Shown here in pieces: positions 45,989 to 56,600 of a stretch of DNA of 64,000 nucleotides. The notes beneath the pieces were generated by a model. It made no database searches. It saw only the letters and a list, made by a program, of their open reading frames with translations, and was not told the DNA's origin. A program made the position numbers and the translations under genes. How positions within the stretch are numbered: the first letter of the stretch is position 1; every line of letters begins with the position of its first letter. Source of the DNA: Pyrobaculum sp. 3827-6 (GTDB lineage: Archaea > Thermoproteota > Thermoprotei > Thermoproteales > Thermoproteaceae); contig NZ_JAOTQN010000003.1 in assembly GCF_025641885.1 (NCBI RefSeq), forward strand, positions 141,015 through 205,014, given 5' to 3'.

Positions 45989-47058
45989 AGCGGCTGCCAG
46001 CGCCACTCATAGCCAAGATCGAGATTCTCCAGCCTACAGGCGGGGGGGTTTCTCAACGTCTCTCTAAATACGTGGGCGAGTTTTGTAGGCACTCTCCGTG
46101 TCCCCTTGACGTCTATGAGCGCGAAGAAGGGCTGATACCCCAGGCCCCACTCGTAGCCGTGTAGAAAGCTCCACCATATCGCGGCCTCCGGCTTCACCTC
46201 TTTGAATATGCCGGCCATGGCGCATAGGTAGCTGTACCTCAGCTCCTCGTCTCTTGTGGCTATGCCGAACTCCGTCACGGCGAGGGGCCGGGGGGGCCTT
46301 ACCTCCAGCAGAGCCCCAGGCCTCAGCACGAACCTCAGCGAGAAGTCGTCGTATCTCCCCACCACGTAGAAGTTGATGGCGGCGTAGTCCATCTCCCGAA
46401 ACATACTCATATATCTGTCGTTCTGCTTGTTTAGGAAGTGTAGCACCGCCTTGAAGATGGGGCTCCTCGCCTCGAATCTGGTGTATGAATGGGTGAAGGT
46501 GGCCTTGATGCCGTAGCTCTTCAACACGTCCCGCGCCTCGGTGATGGCGCGGTCAATCACCGACTGGGCTCTTCTCATGTTTTTAATAGAGAGGAAGGCG
46601 AATGGGGGCAGGTCGCCCCTTCCGTACGCCAGGTAGGTGTACATATTCGGCTCGTTGAAGATAATGGCGACGTCTATGTAGTCCCCCAGCTCCCGAGCCA
46701 CGAGGTCTACATATGAGAGGAACCTCACCGCGACCACCCGGCTCTCCCACCCCCCGTGTCTCCACACCCAGCGGGGGTTGGTGAAGTGGTGCAGGGTGAC
46801 CCAGGTCTCCAACCCCGCCTCCTTGACGTCGCCGAGGTATCTCTCGAAGAGCCTAAGCGCCTCCCGGTCGTAGCGCCCCTCCACGGGCTCCACCATAGCC
46901 CACTCCACGCCGGTCCTAAAGATCTCAAGCCCAACAGCCTTGGCCAGGCTTATGTCCTCGTTGTAGAAAAGCAGATGGTAAGCCCCCGGCTCGTCCGGCA
47001 TGTCGCACCTACAGAAGCCGAAGTGTTGGTAAGGCGAAACCGCGGCGCCAATCTTCAC
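45985..47058 (-). CDS. Glycoside hydrolase family 1 enzyme
   Basis: The roughly 357-residue protein is short for GH1 (usually about 450-490). It keeps the family features: the TLHHFTNPRW motif, the acid/base Glu in IIFNEPNMY (residue 136 from GTG 47058) and the nucleophile Glu in AVTEFGIA (residue 263). It would hydrolyse beta-glycosides inside the cell; no signal peptide is seen. GTG 47058 is about 21.5 nt from the TTTAAA box at 47077-47082; GTG 47067 is also possible. Confidence 0.82.
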   Translation of the reverse strand: MKIGAAVSPYQHFGFCRCDMPDEPGAYHLLFYNEDISLAKAVGLEIFRTGVEWAMVEPVEGRYDREALRLFERYLGDVKEAGLETWVTLHHFTNPRWVWRHGGWESRVVAVRFLSYVDLVARELGDYIDVAIIFNEPNMYTYLAYGRGDLPPFAFLSIKNMRRAQSVIDRAITEARDVLKSYGIKATFTHSYTRFEARSPIFKAVLHFLNKQNDRYMSMFREMDYAAINFYVVGRYDDFSLRFVLRPGALLEVRPPRPLAVTEFGIATRDEELRYSYLCAMAGIFKEVKPEAAIWWSFLHGYEWGLGYQPFFALIDVKGTRRVPTKLAHVFRETLRNPPACRLENLDLGYEWRWQPL

Positions 47059-47082
47059 ACCCCACACCAGCCATCATTTAAA

Positions 47083-47262
47083 AACGATTAGCTCCACGAA
47101 GCATATGATCTTTGACGTCCTTTTATTTCAGCAGATGGCTAAGTAAAAGTGCGGCATATGTTCATGATAAAGAAGAGGTATCGGGGGGATCTCCGCCAGC
47201 CACCTTGTTGGGAGAGGCGTCTGGGCGAGCGCGGCGCCGAAAGAGCTTGCGATAAACATAGG
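47083..47262. other. Spacer upstream of exported protein 2, with a weak small frame
   Basis: About 180 bp between the GH1 promoter and the operator-like repeat. On the minus strand ATG 47259 opens 43 codons ending near 47128 (starts MFIASSFGAALAQTPLPTRW), but without a TATA box at the right distance. It may be a gene relic. Nothing else is supported here. Confidence 0.3.
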
Positions 47263-47297
47263 TACGAATACGATTCGTATTGAGTCAAATATATATA
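47263..47297 (+). promoter_or_regulatory. Operator-like inverted repeat plus TATA upstream of exported protein 2
   Basis: A perfect inverted repeat TACGAAT-ACG-ATTCGTA (47263-47279) is followed by TTGAGTCAA and AATATATATA at about 47288-47297. GTG 47317 starts about 24 nt after the TATA centre. The element matches the one at 42505 in repeat, spacer sequence and distance to TATA. Confidence 0.65.
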
Positions 47298-47316
47298 CAG
47301 AATTAAAGTCCATTAC

Positions 47317-49032
47317 GTGGAAGATAACAGATCAGATAGAAACATAAATAAGTCAATAGAACTAGATACTAGGTATATGCCCAATCAATCAAAGTTGATA
47401 AGAATGATTGGAGCCGCAGGTTCACTTATTTTGCTTATATTATTTCTTACAGCGCTCATGCAACTAGCATCCCTGGCTCCCTACCTAAGGACAGCCGCAC
47501 CGTCCATTCCTGAGAGTCTAGTAGAAAGAATAGTGAACCGCCCCAACTACGCTGTGCACTACACAGCTAAGTTGCCTTTTGGTAACGATACAAATATCGT
47601 AGTTAAAGTCAAGCTTAATGGTACGCCTGTTGATTTCGGCATGTACGTCACCGCGCCTGCTCCAAAGGGATTTGTAGAAGTGGGCAGAACCCGTGGAGGG
47701 GGCGAGGCGAAAATATCCATAGGCCACTACCTGGGCGAAGCCGTGAGGCTTGTAAGAGAGCTCGGCTACACTCCCAACCAAGCGGGGCCCAGCCTTATTT
47801 TACACATTACGACTAGCTGGAAGGAGGGCAACGAGACATACGTCGGCACTCAGATAATTACCGTGCCGGTAATCCCCGGGAAAGTGTCCGGCCGCGATAT
47901 TGTCGTAGATGTGAACTTCAAGCCCCACAAAAGACACAAGATAAATGGATCTGCTGTGCCCATCAGCCAAGCCGCCGCTTCTCACAATATGGCAACCGCT
48001 ACAGCCTCTTCCTCCTTACCAGACCCTGTCACCGACTATTGTGTGTGGATTGATCCGGGGCTCCCTAGCTGGAAGCTGGTTTGCTACATCTGGAGATATA
48101 GCTACACACAATACGACGGGTGGGACGGCATAATGTTCGCCACTACTCACCTTGACAGTATTGACGGCGAGGTGATTAAACAAGTAACTCACGACGTAGA
48201 TATAGCGATATATGCTAATAAAGCCATTGGATTTGAGCTAGGAGTAGAGACTCAGCTTGGTTACCTCAACCTCCCCGGACCTGGCTTCACCATTGCAGCT
48301 GGCAACTCTAACTGGAACATATTCAAGATGAACTGTGTATACACAAACTCATTTTTCACAAGCTCCCCCGGTACATGTTCTATCTATATTGCCAAGGACG
48401 GCACCACGCGCTCCTGGGACTTACCGACATTTTATAAAGATGTTATTTTAGCCACTGGTACATACGGCATGTACAAAATAGGCGTATATGACTACCTCGA
48501 ATGTTCATGCCCCACCAGCGATGGCTTTAGTTGTACAACCGTGGCGTTTTACTGCACAAAGAAGTCAACAGATAGGTTGCACTGGGTGGCGCCACAACTA
48601 AATCCTGATACCCAGACGTGGTATCCCTATACAATTATAGACGATGGCTTGACGCAATACTGGAATAGGTGGTTGCTAATTTCAGGACAGAAATATAACA
48701 CAGTAGCCACGCGCATACTTTCCCCCGGCCAATCGCTAACAGATTTACAAGCCGGTATGTATTACACGTCGGAGAATGTTAAGTTCTTCACGCTTAGCTT
48801 TCCACTACTAGTGTTCGGCTTAGGTGTGGAATTCGGCACTTCATCTACTCAGTTTGGATACGCCTCTGTAACCCACACCGTGCAGGCAGGAGCATGCGGC
48901 ACAGTTGAGCTTAGGAGGTACTACGCACCGCAGATACACCTCGAGCCATCAGTTTCCACCTCCTGGGCAAAGGGTGAGTTAATACAGCCAGTCACGGCGG
49001 CTTACTGGCCCTACTCCACAAAGTGTCCGTAA
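47317..49032 (+). CDS. Large exported, membrane-anchored protein 2
   Basis: The 571-residue protein has a hydrophilic N-terminal segment of about 28 residues, then a single hydrophobic helix (MIGAAGSLILLILFLTALMQ), making it a probable type II membrane or signal-anchored surface protein. The outer part is rich in Tyr/Ser/Thr/Gly, contains scattered cysteines (CSCPTSDGFSC region near residue 395) and NxS/T sequons. No family is recognised. GTG 47317 fits leaderless spacing. It shares its promoter element with exported protein 1. Confidence 0.65.
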   Translation: MEDNRSDRNINKSIELDTRYMPNQSKLIRMIGAAGSLILLILFLTALMQLASLAPYLRTAAPSIPESLVERIVNRPNYAVHYTAKLPFGNDTNIVVKVKLNGTPVDFGMYVTAPAPKGFVEVGRTRGGGEAKISIGHYLGEAVRLVRELGYTPNQAGPSLILHITTSWKEGNETYVGTQIITVPVIPGKVSGRDIVVDVNFKPHKRHKINGSAVPISQAAASHNMATATASSSLPDPVTDYCVWIDPGLPSWKLVCYIWRYSYTQYDGWDGIMFATTHLDSIDGEVIKQVTHDVDIAIYANKAIGFELGVETQLGYLNLPGPGFTIAAGNSNWNIFKMNCVYTNSFFTSSPGTCSIYIAKDGTTRSWDLPTFYKDVILATGTYGMYKIGVYDYLECSCPTSDGFSCTTVAFYCTKKSTDRLHWVAPQLNPDTQTWYPYTIIDDGLTQYWNRWLLISGQKYNTVATRILSPGQSLTDLQAGMYYTSENVKFFTLSFPLLVFGLGVEFGTSSTQFGYASVTHTVQAGACGTVELRRYYAPQIHLEPSVSTSWAKGELIQPVTAAYWPYSTKCP

Positions 49033-49039
49033 ACTAGAG

Positions 49040-49462
49040 TTACCGCAGTATTAATACTGAGGTGTTGGCTGCCAGCGCCACTGCTATGGATGTGCTGTTG
49101 TACAGCAGGGCGGAGGCTCCGTAGTAGCCGCGTGAGAGGAGGATTACCATGTCGTAGGTGTTTTCAGACAGCTCTTTGACTATTTCCGAGGCGACGGTCT
49201 CCCCCTCCCCCATCTTCCTAGTCTTGAAGTGGTACCTCACCCCCCGCTTCCCCACGAAATCATCCACTGTCTTTCTCAGCTCCTCTGAAGTATCCCCCTC
49301 CGTGGGGGCCACGTATAGGAAGATTATCTCCGCGCCGTATCTCTCGCCGAAGTCCACGGCCACGTTTAGCAACTCTCTAAGCCTCGCGGGGCTCATCGGC
49401 GAGATGGGGACTAGAATTCTCCTGAATTTGTAAGCCAGCTCGTAGAAGGGCTCGTCACCCAT
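49040..49462 (-). CDS. Universal stress protein (UspA) family
   Basis: The 140-residue protein has an alpha/beta Usp fold: [25 protein letters not shown] at the start, [11 protein letters not shown] after the second strand, and a C-terminal [36 protein letters not shown] that partly keeps the ATP-binding Gx2Gx9G(S/T) pattern. The role is unknown. ATG 49462 overlaps the GAPDH stop (ATGGGTGA), so it is translated with GAPDH and may be tied to carbon or energy status. Confidence 0.8.
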   Translation of the reverse strand: MGDEPFYELAYKFRRILVPISPMSPARLRELLNVAVDFGERYGAEIIFLYVAPTEGDTSEELRKTVDDFVGKRGVRYHFKTRKMGEGETVASEIVKELSENTYDMVILLSRGYYGASALLYNSTSIAVALAANTSVLILR

Positions 49463-50486
49463 ATCTCTTCCCCTCTGTTATTAGTTTAAGTGTTTTGTCT
49501 GTTTTTTCAATAGAGCGCCACTTGGGCATGGCGCCGAATATAGCCCTTATCACGTCTATGTTCTCCGGCACGACGATGGACTCTTGGTGGACGCCGTACA
49601 TTAGGTACAGCTCCCCGCCTCTGACCGTCACGGAGTCTCTGAATATGGCAACCTCTGGAAAGTCGCCCCTGGGTCTGCCGAGATCTCTTGCAAATTCTAT
49701 AACCTGGGCGAGGCTTTGGAAGCCGGCGCCCACGTCGGCTAGGAAGAGCCGCGGCGTCTTTGCAAAGGCCTCGAGCACCGCGTCTCTGGTGTAGCCCCCG
49801 TCTAGCTCGACGTACGCCATGTGCATGTGCATTATCGTGACGGGCACCGCGACGGCCATGGTTACGATGTCTACGTTCCGCAGTATTGTCTGGACGTCGG
49901 GGCCGTGGTGGCTGGGGACGCTGGCCGGGTTGGGGACGACGTCGTTTATAGGCCCCTTCTTGTGCTCCTTGGGGTCGGCGCCGCGCCTGGCGATGAATAT
50001 CCTCGCCTTTTTGATCCCTATGCCGTTTAGCATCAGCGACGTGAGAACTCTCGTAATGCCAGTGGTGTTGCAACTCACCACCCTCACATAGCGCTTGCCC
50101 CTCGCCTCTTCGTAGTTGGCAAGGGCGTTGAAGCTTACCTCGGCCACGTCGGCGTCCTCCCCCCCTTGAAACACCACGGGCTTGTCAAACTTGCTGTAGT
50201 ACTTCTCCTTGTTGTCTCGGCCGACGTCCTCGGGAGAGGCGTCAATTATGACGTCGGAGGCTTTTATCAAGTCTTCTATCGTGCCCGCCGGCTCGATGCC
50301 GGCTTTTCTAAACTTGTCCAGCCTATCCGGCAGAGTGTACACCCTGAAGCCTCTTTCCAGCGCCACCTTCGCCTCGTAGTCCGGCGTCACCTTCAAGACT
50401 CCGGAGATCTTCATGTCGTCCTGCGCCGCCACGGCGTCGGCGATGCGTTTGCCTATTGTCCCGTAGCCAACTACTCCCACTTTCAC
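49455..50486 (-). CDS. gap: Type II glyceraldehyde-3-phosphate dehydrogenase
   Basis: The 343-residue protein is an archaeal phosphorylating GAPDH. It has the dinucleotide site [19 protein letters not shown], the catalytic cysteine in [14 protein letters not shown] (Cys139), and [10 protein letters not shown] downstream. It interconverts glyceraldehyde 3-phosphate and 1,3-bisphosphoglycerate, mainly for gluconeogenesis in hyperthermophiles. GTG 50486 is about 24 nt from TTTATTAAAT at 50506-50515. The frame stays open for 57 more codons upstream, but that part is a GH1 relic fused by chance. Confidence 0.92.
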   Translation of the reverse strand: MKVGVVGYGTIGKRIADAVAAQDDMKISGVLKVTPDYEAKVALERGFRVYTLPDRLDKFRKAGIEPAGTIEDLIKASDVIIDASPEDVGRDNKEKYYSKFDKPVVFQGGEDADVAEVSFNALANYEEARGKRYVRVVSCNTTGITRVLTSLMLNGIGIKKARIFIARRGADPKEHKKGPINDVVPNPASVPSHHGPDVQTILRNVDIVTMAVAVPVTIMHMHMAYVELDGGYTRDAVLEAFAKTPRLFLADVGAGFQSLAQVIEFARDLGRPRGDFPEVAIFRDSVTVRGGELYLMYGVHQESIVVPENIDVIRAIFGAMPKWRSIEKTDKTLKLITEGKRYG

Positions 50487-50524
50487 GTTCTGAATTTTAC
50501 GGGAGTTTATTAAATGTATGTGTC

Positions 50525-50675
50525 TAGTTTTCTCACGGCAAGAGGTCGGGGACCTCACTTCCAGCAGAGCTTCGGGCCTCAGAATGCACCTTGGCGAGAA
50601 GTCGTCATATTTCCCCATCACGTAGGCGCAGCGGCTGAGCCACTGGGGAGTTGGCAAGTGATGGAATGTTATAAA
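50525..50675 (-). pseudogene. Remnant of a second GH1 glycosidase gene
   Basis: On the minus strand, translation gives [14 protein letters not shown], then [20 protein letters not shown] and LEVRSPTS. These match two separated parts of the intact GH1 at 45985: TLHHFTNPRWVWR and YVVGRYDDFSLRFVLRPGAL/LEVRPPRP. About 130 residues between them are missing. It is thus a deletion-scarred duplicate, in frame with and just upstream of GAPDH. Confidence 0.75.
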
Positions 50676-50687
50676 GCCTGATGTTGT

Positions 50688-53600
50688 TTATGTAGATTTG
50701 CGAGTGCCGTGTATGCTGATGAAGACCGGCTCTAGGCGCATGAGGGCCTCCACCGCGCCTCCGGTGAGGCGTATCTGCTTTTTCTGTCTGCTCCAGCTCT
50801 CCACGCCGAGGGCCTTCAGCACTGCGGCTGTCCTTAGGTAGTCCGCCTCGCGCCCTCCCTCTGCGTCGGCGTATATATTCACGTAGCCCCTAATCTGACC
50901 GCTTCTAGTTTTGAAGAACCTCGCCTCCTTCTCCACTGTTGTTTCGCGCCCTTCTTCCTCAACCTTTGCCCTAATCTTGACGACTAAGTGCTCCGTCTTT
51001 TCGCTTTTTTCCCTCCACGCTTTGACTTCCTCGAAGCGCACCTTCACCCTCCTGCCATCTACCTCGACCTCTTTCTCAATAGGCGGCTTTACGGAGCCCC
51101 ACTGCTCGCCCTCTCTGAAGTACTGCTCCAAACGCCGGCGCACCTCCACGCCCCTCGCTTCCGCCTCCTTCAAGAGCATGTCTCTCAGCCACTGCGCCCT
51201 CTCCCTCACATCGCCCTCTCCGTGCAGGGCGAGCCAGCCGATGTACCTAAGGCCGTCTACGGTAATGCGCACAAAGCCCTCCTTGCCCACGCCCGGCTCC
51301 CTCGCGGTGAAGTGCACAAAGCACCAGTCGCCTTCGCACGTGTCCCTCATCCCCAAACCCCGCAGAAGCTCCACCGCCTTGCTGAAGGACTGGGGATCGC
51401 TGGGTTCAAATCCTACAACCACGGTGCCGTCTTTTCTCAATGTCACGGAGAACCTTACCTCTCCCCACTCCGGAACGCCCCTCTCAAACTTCGCGGCCAG
51501 GCGCCTGTACGCCTCCTCTCCGAGGGCGCCGGCCTCTCTACACTTTTCGAGGAACTCCGCCACAGCCCTTCTAACCGCCTCGTGGACCGACTCCGCGGCT
51601 AGGGCGTTGGTGGTGACTTGGATGCGCCACTCAACGCGGTTGCCAACTCTCCTCACCTCCGACCTCACCCCCACAGCCCTAAGCACGGCGGTCCTCCGCT
51701 CAGCCTCCTCGCGATCGGTTGTGCCGAAGCGAAGCTCCACGGTGTTGTCTTTACGCAGATATATCTGGTACTCAGCCGTTGCGCCGTCCGCCTCTATGAC
51801 CAGCCTAGCCCTCGGCCTCTTGCCCTCCGTAGTGAAGTCTTTTATCCACGCCTTGACCCTCTCCGCCCTCGCCATGTCGATAAGCTTCTCCACCTTGGAA
51901 TAAATTTGTTCATCGCTCTTCACAGCCTCAAGCATACGTTCGAGGGCCGCCAGATACGGCAGAGCCTCCCTCGCGAACCTTTTGGCCTCATCGCCGTACA
52001 GCTTTATGTAGACGGCGCCTCCGGCTTTGTACATCCTTGGCCTATACCCAATGCTCTTGAGAAGTGCGTAGTATAGATCCGCCTTGACCTCCGCCGGCAC
52101 CTTATCCTCCTTCCCGCCGCCGACGGTCAGCCTAGTCTCGTTTGGATACACAGAGCCGTCACCCAGCACTGCGTGTAGGAGTATCCCCACGGCGCGTCTC
52201 TTCGCAACCTCGCGCTTTCCAGCGTCCTCTTCGCTCTGCGCCAGCTCCCTGAAGACGTCTACAAGGGTGTGGAACACCCGGTGTTGCTTTGAGCCCGGGG
52301 CCTTTGCAAGCCACTCGCCGATCCACTTCTCCAGCCTCTCTCTCAACCTCTCGCGGCGGGAGCCCTCTAGGTGTCTAACTACGAAATCGATGAAAGCCCT
52401 CTTCTCATCCTCAGACATGCTACGCGCCGCCGAGAGCCTCTCCCACACCTTTTTGAAGTACTCGCCGCCCAGCTCCACGCGGTACATAGGCCTCAGCCCC
52501 TCGCCGGTCACGTTGAAATAGTCGACGTAGATCTTGACCTTCTCCTCCTCTTTCTCGCCGCCTCCCCAGTGTATCTCCTCAGCCCCTACGCCGAAGGCCG
52601 AGAGGAATGTCACCACCTGCTCCAACGAGGCGGTCTCCATCGTAATCACTTTCCATTCCTCACTTACATGTACATCGCTTAACAGCCAGCCGTCCTGCGC
52701 CTCGCGCAGAGGCGGAGGCGCCTTACCCTCCCTCCGCATCTCTTCGTACATTAACACAGCCCGCCTGGCCTCCTCCAGCTTCTTGTCCGCAAGCGGGTAG
52801 GTCAGCTCGCCTCGTAGCTTGGCGCCACCGCCCTCTATAAGCTTCAGCACCGCCTTCATGCCGCCGGCGTATATGACGTACTCCCCCTCCTTCTCTGTCT
52901 TCTCCACCCTCGCCTCTCCACTCTCAAACGCCTCTACCAAAGGCCTCAGCTCTTCGCGCTCCTTTGCGTATCTCAGAACTCTGTCTAGCTCCACAGCCAG
53001 CCTCTCCTCAAGCGGAAGCTCCCCCAGCCGCCCACGTTTAACATCTTGTGCCTTCTCCAGCATCTTGCCATATGCACTGTACGGTGTATAAGCCACTAGC
53101 GAAGCCAAGTCCCCCGCGGCGAAAGCCCTCAGCGCAGTCAAACCCACCACGTTGTCGTCTACAACCGCCCTCAGATACGCCACGGTCCTGATGCCGTAGC
53201 CGGCGCCGGAATATTTAGACAGCTCATCCTGAGTCGCCTCCGCCAGCTCCCTCGCCTCTCTAGCATCCACCTCTATCCACTTCGCCACCTCCTTCAGCGC
53301 CTTCACGCCTTTCCTCTCAGCCGCGGCCTTTAGGTTCACGGCTATGGCGTTAAGCTCCCGCTCCACCTCCTCCGCAATTCTCAGCACGCTCTTCTCGGCC
53401 TTCTCCAGTCTGTTCAATACGTTGTAGAACTCTCTCCACTTCTCTCTGTCGTTGTTAACCAGCGCCTGCCTCAGAACCGCGGCGGCCTCCTCTCTCGCAT
53501 TCCACATCTCCACAAGCCTTTCGTAGACCTCCGGGGCGCGGCGTTGCAAAACAGCCCAAACGATTAGAAAAGCCGCCTTGGCGTACTCGCTCCTCTCCTC

Positions 53601-56600
53601 ATCGCTACGCCTACCCTTCTCCCAATGCTCCAGCGTTCTGGCCGTCGGCTCCAGCCACGCACCTTCTGCCTCCTTCAGCTGATTGGCGATATTCAGAAGC
53701 GTAGCCACGTCTACTTTCGCCGCGCCTCTAGACAAGCCGTTTACGACTTTAAACAGCTCTTCAAGCGCCCCGCCCACTGTAGCATTCCTCTCCTTAGCCG
53801 CCTTGACAAGCTCCTCCACCGCCGGCGGCTTCTTAAACTCGCCGTACTTAATCAGCCCAGACGCCAACGCCAGCTTCCCCAGCTCTATCGAGCCAAAGAC
53901 GTCGTAGGCGAAGGCCCACGTAATGATGCCGGCGGTTACGGCCGCCGCGAGGAACAGCCACGCTTTATGCTCATCAATCCAGGCTACTACCCTAGCAACC
54001 GCTTCAACAAACAGCTCGTAAAGCCTTTCGAGGGCGATCTTCGCCTTCTCGAAAACTTCGCGCAGAGCCTCGTAGGCAGACTCGGCGGCTCTCTTTACGT
54101 ACTCAACCGCCTTCTCAAACCTACCCTCCTCCACAAGCGCCAGCGCGCCGGCCACTGCAGACACAACGGCCTCTCCGTAGAGGCCGTGGTGGAGGGCGAT
54201 AATGGACTCAGCCGCGGCGCTTGCAAACACAGTAAGCCTCAGAGCCTGCTCGACGGTGGCCACCGCCTTGAGGGCGTCTTCATGCGTTGAGATCAGCGCC
54301 TTAATCACCTCCCTACCCACCGCATACGCGTAGCGCCAGGCCTCCTCAGCCGCCTCTTCTCCCAGCTCCGCCCTAATCCTCTCAAACCTCTCCCTAACCT
54401 CCGCGAAGACCCTCGCGGCGTCGGCCTCCACGGGGCTCCTCGGCTCAAGACCGTGGACCACGTCCTCGGCCCTGTCAAGAAGTATCGCCAGGTAGTGGAG
54501 GGCCTCCGGGGAGTCGGCGGCGTGCCATATCAAGCTGTAGATGTCTCTCGCCAGAGACTCAGCCGCCTCCACCAGCGCCGCGCCGCCCCTCTTCGCCAGC
54601 CTCTCCAAGTACCTCGCCTTCACCTTCTCCACAGCCCTCCTCACAGCCTTGTTAACCGCCTCAGCTGCCTCCCTATCCAACTCGACGCGGCCCTTCACCG
54701 AGGCCAGCCAAGACACGGCGGAAGCGCCTCTGTACCTCTCAGGAATAAAGCCGAGAGGCGGCCTCCCCTCCCCAGCCGTCTTCTCGCCCTCAGCCGCTTT
54801 CTTCAAGGCCTCCTCGGCCGTCTTCAAAGCGGCTTCTTCAGCCGTTCTCTTCAAGGTCTCTGGCTTCTCCTCCTGCCTCATGGCTTTCTCAAGCTCTTCT
54901 GCCGCGGTTTTGGCCTCGTCTCTCAGTATTGAGCGGAGCCTCTCCAGCGCATACCTCTCCACCTCCTTTACGTCGACTCCCCTCACCTCGGAGTACAGCT
55001 TAGCCGCGGCGTAGAAGGCTATGTCCACGCCGCCGGGAGGCGCCAGCCTATCCGCCAGAAGCCACTCAAGCCACTTCTTCACCCTATCCACAACAATAGG
55101 CGCGTCCTCAAGCTCCCTCAGCGTTACCCGCCTCCCCGCCCTCTCCGCCAGGTGGAGGAGTATGCCCTCCCCCCAGCTCCCCGGCATCCAGCTCCAAAGC
55201 GCCTCGTACCTACCCTCCCTCGCCTGCCTAACAAGCTCGTTAAACATAACGGCGGCGGCTCTCGACGCTAGGTAGGTTCTGAGAGCTCTCTGGTAGTCGC
55301 CGTACATAGCCCACAGCCTTCTGTAGTCCCTATCCAAGGCCTTCAGATAGGCGTGGAGAGCCGGGCCGTGGTCTTTCACCGACCTGTCCACGTGCTGGCC
55401 CCAGACCGACACCCCCTTGTCAGCCACGCTCTTCAACACGCCGAAGACGGCGTCCACCCAGCGGTTGGGATACGCAAAGACTCCGCCGCCCTCGCCTATG
55501 TGCACCTCCAGCGCCTTGTTGACAAAGACGTATTCTGGCGGGGCGATGCCGAGGCGCACCTCCACGGGATCTCTCGACCTAGCCACCTTGGCCACCAGCA
55601 GGTCCATCACTCCGTCAAGCACCTCCCTCAGCGCGGGGTGGTAGAGGAAGTAGTAGACGTGGCCCCTCCTCAAGACGTCTGGCCTGTACTCTCCCACCTC
55701 AACAGCCAGGCGCCTGGCGAGGAAGTCTGCAATCTTTTTACTCCTAGTCATGTACACCTGCACTAGGCCGCGGGGGACGGGGAACTCGCCGCGCGCCAGA
55801 TACTGGCGGTACGTCTCAAGAGCCTCAGCCACGTCTCTATCCATGGCTCTGTAGATGGCCTCCAGCAACAGCTCCCTAGACTTGGCTATGCGGCCCACCG
55901 CCTCAGCCGCCTTCCTCAAAAGCTCGGTTGCGCTGTAGCCGAGGCCGAGGGCGCTTGTCCACACCAGATAAGCCGCGGCGTCAGCCACGGCGTCGCCCGC
56001 CTTGACAGCCCTCTCGTACAGCAACGGGTCGTCTAGAGGTGTTACAACCAGCTGTCTCAACGCCGAGACGGCCCTCTCCGCCACTTCGTCAGGCAGGTCG
56101 CCCCTACCTGCCAACGCCTCAATCCTCGCAATCAGCCTCTCGGCGTATTCTCTCGGATCTCTGCCTTCCCTTTCCCTCAGCCACAGCGCCCTCCACACAG
56201 GCCTCAACGCGGAGTCGTAGAAGCCCTCCTTAACGAGGGCTCTCTCCACGTCTGCAACCTCCGCCTCCGCCATCCGCCTAAGCTCCTCCGGCAACTGCCT
56301 ATACAGCGCGGCCTCCCTAGCGCGGGCCGGCTCGATCCGAGCCAGCTCTTGTAGCGCAATCACAGCTACGTAGCGCCTTAGGCCTCCCTCGCCGTACCAC
56401 TCCCTCGCCACCCTCTCAACCTCGTGTTTTGCCCCCGGCGAGAACTTCGCCACAGCCTTGAGCTCCTCGACGACGCCCCTAACGGCCTCTTTATACACGC
56501 GGTAGGCCTCCTCGGCCGGCTGGACCTCTTTCAGCATTCTGCCGAGGTCGTAGTAGCCCCTCTCAGCCAGCCACTGCGCCACGGCGCTTGGCAACTCGAT

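Noticed and set aside
51400..51425. GGGTTCAAATCC, resembling a tRNA T-loop
   Set aside because: It lies inside the giant coding frame, encodes an ordinary GFEPSDP segment, and no acceptor stem or anticodon arm can be built around it.
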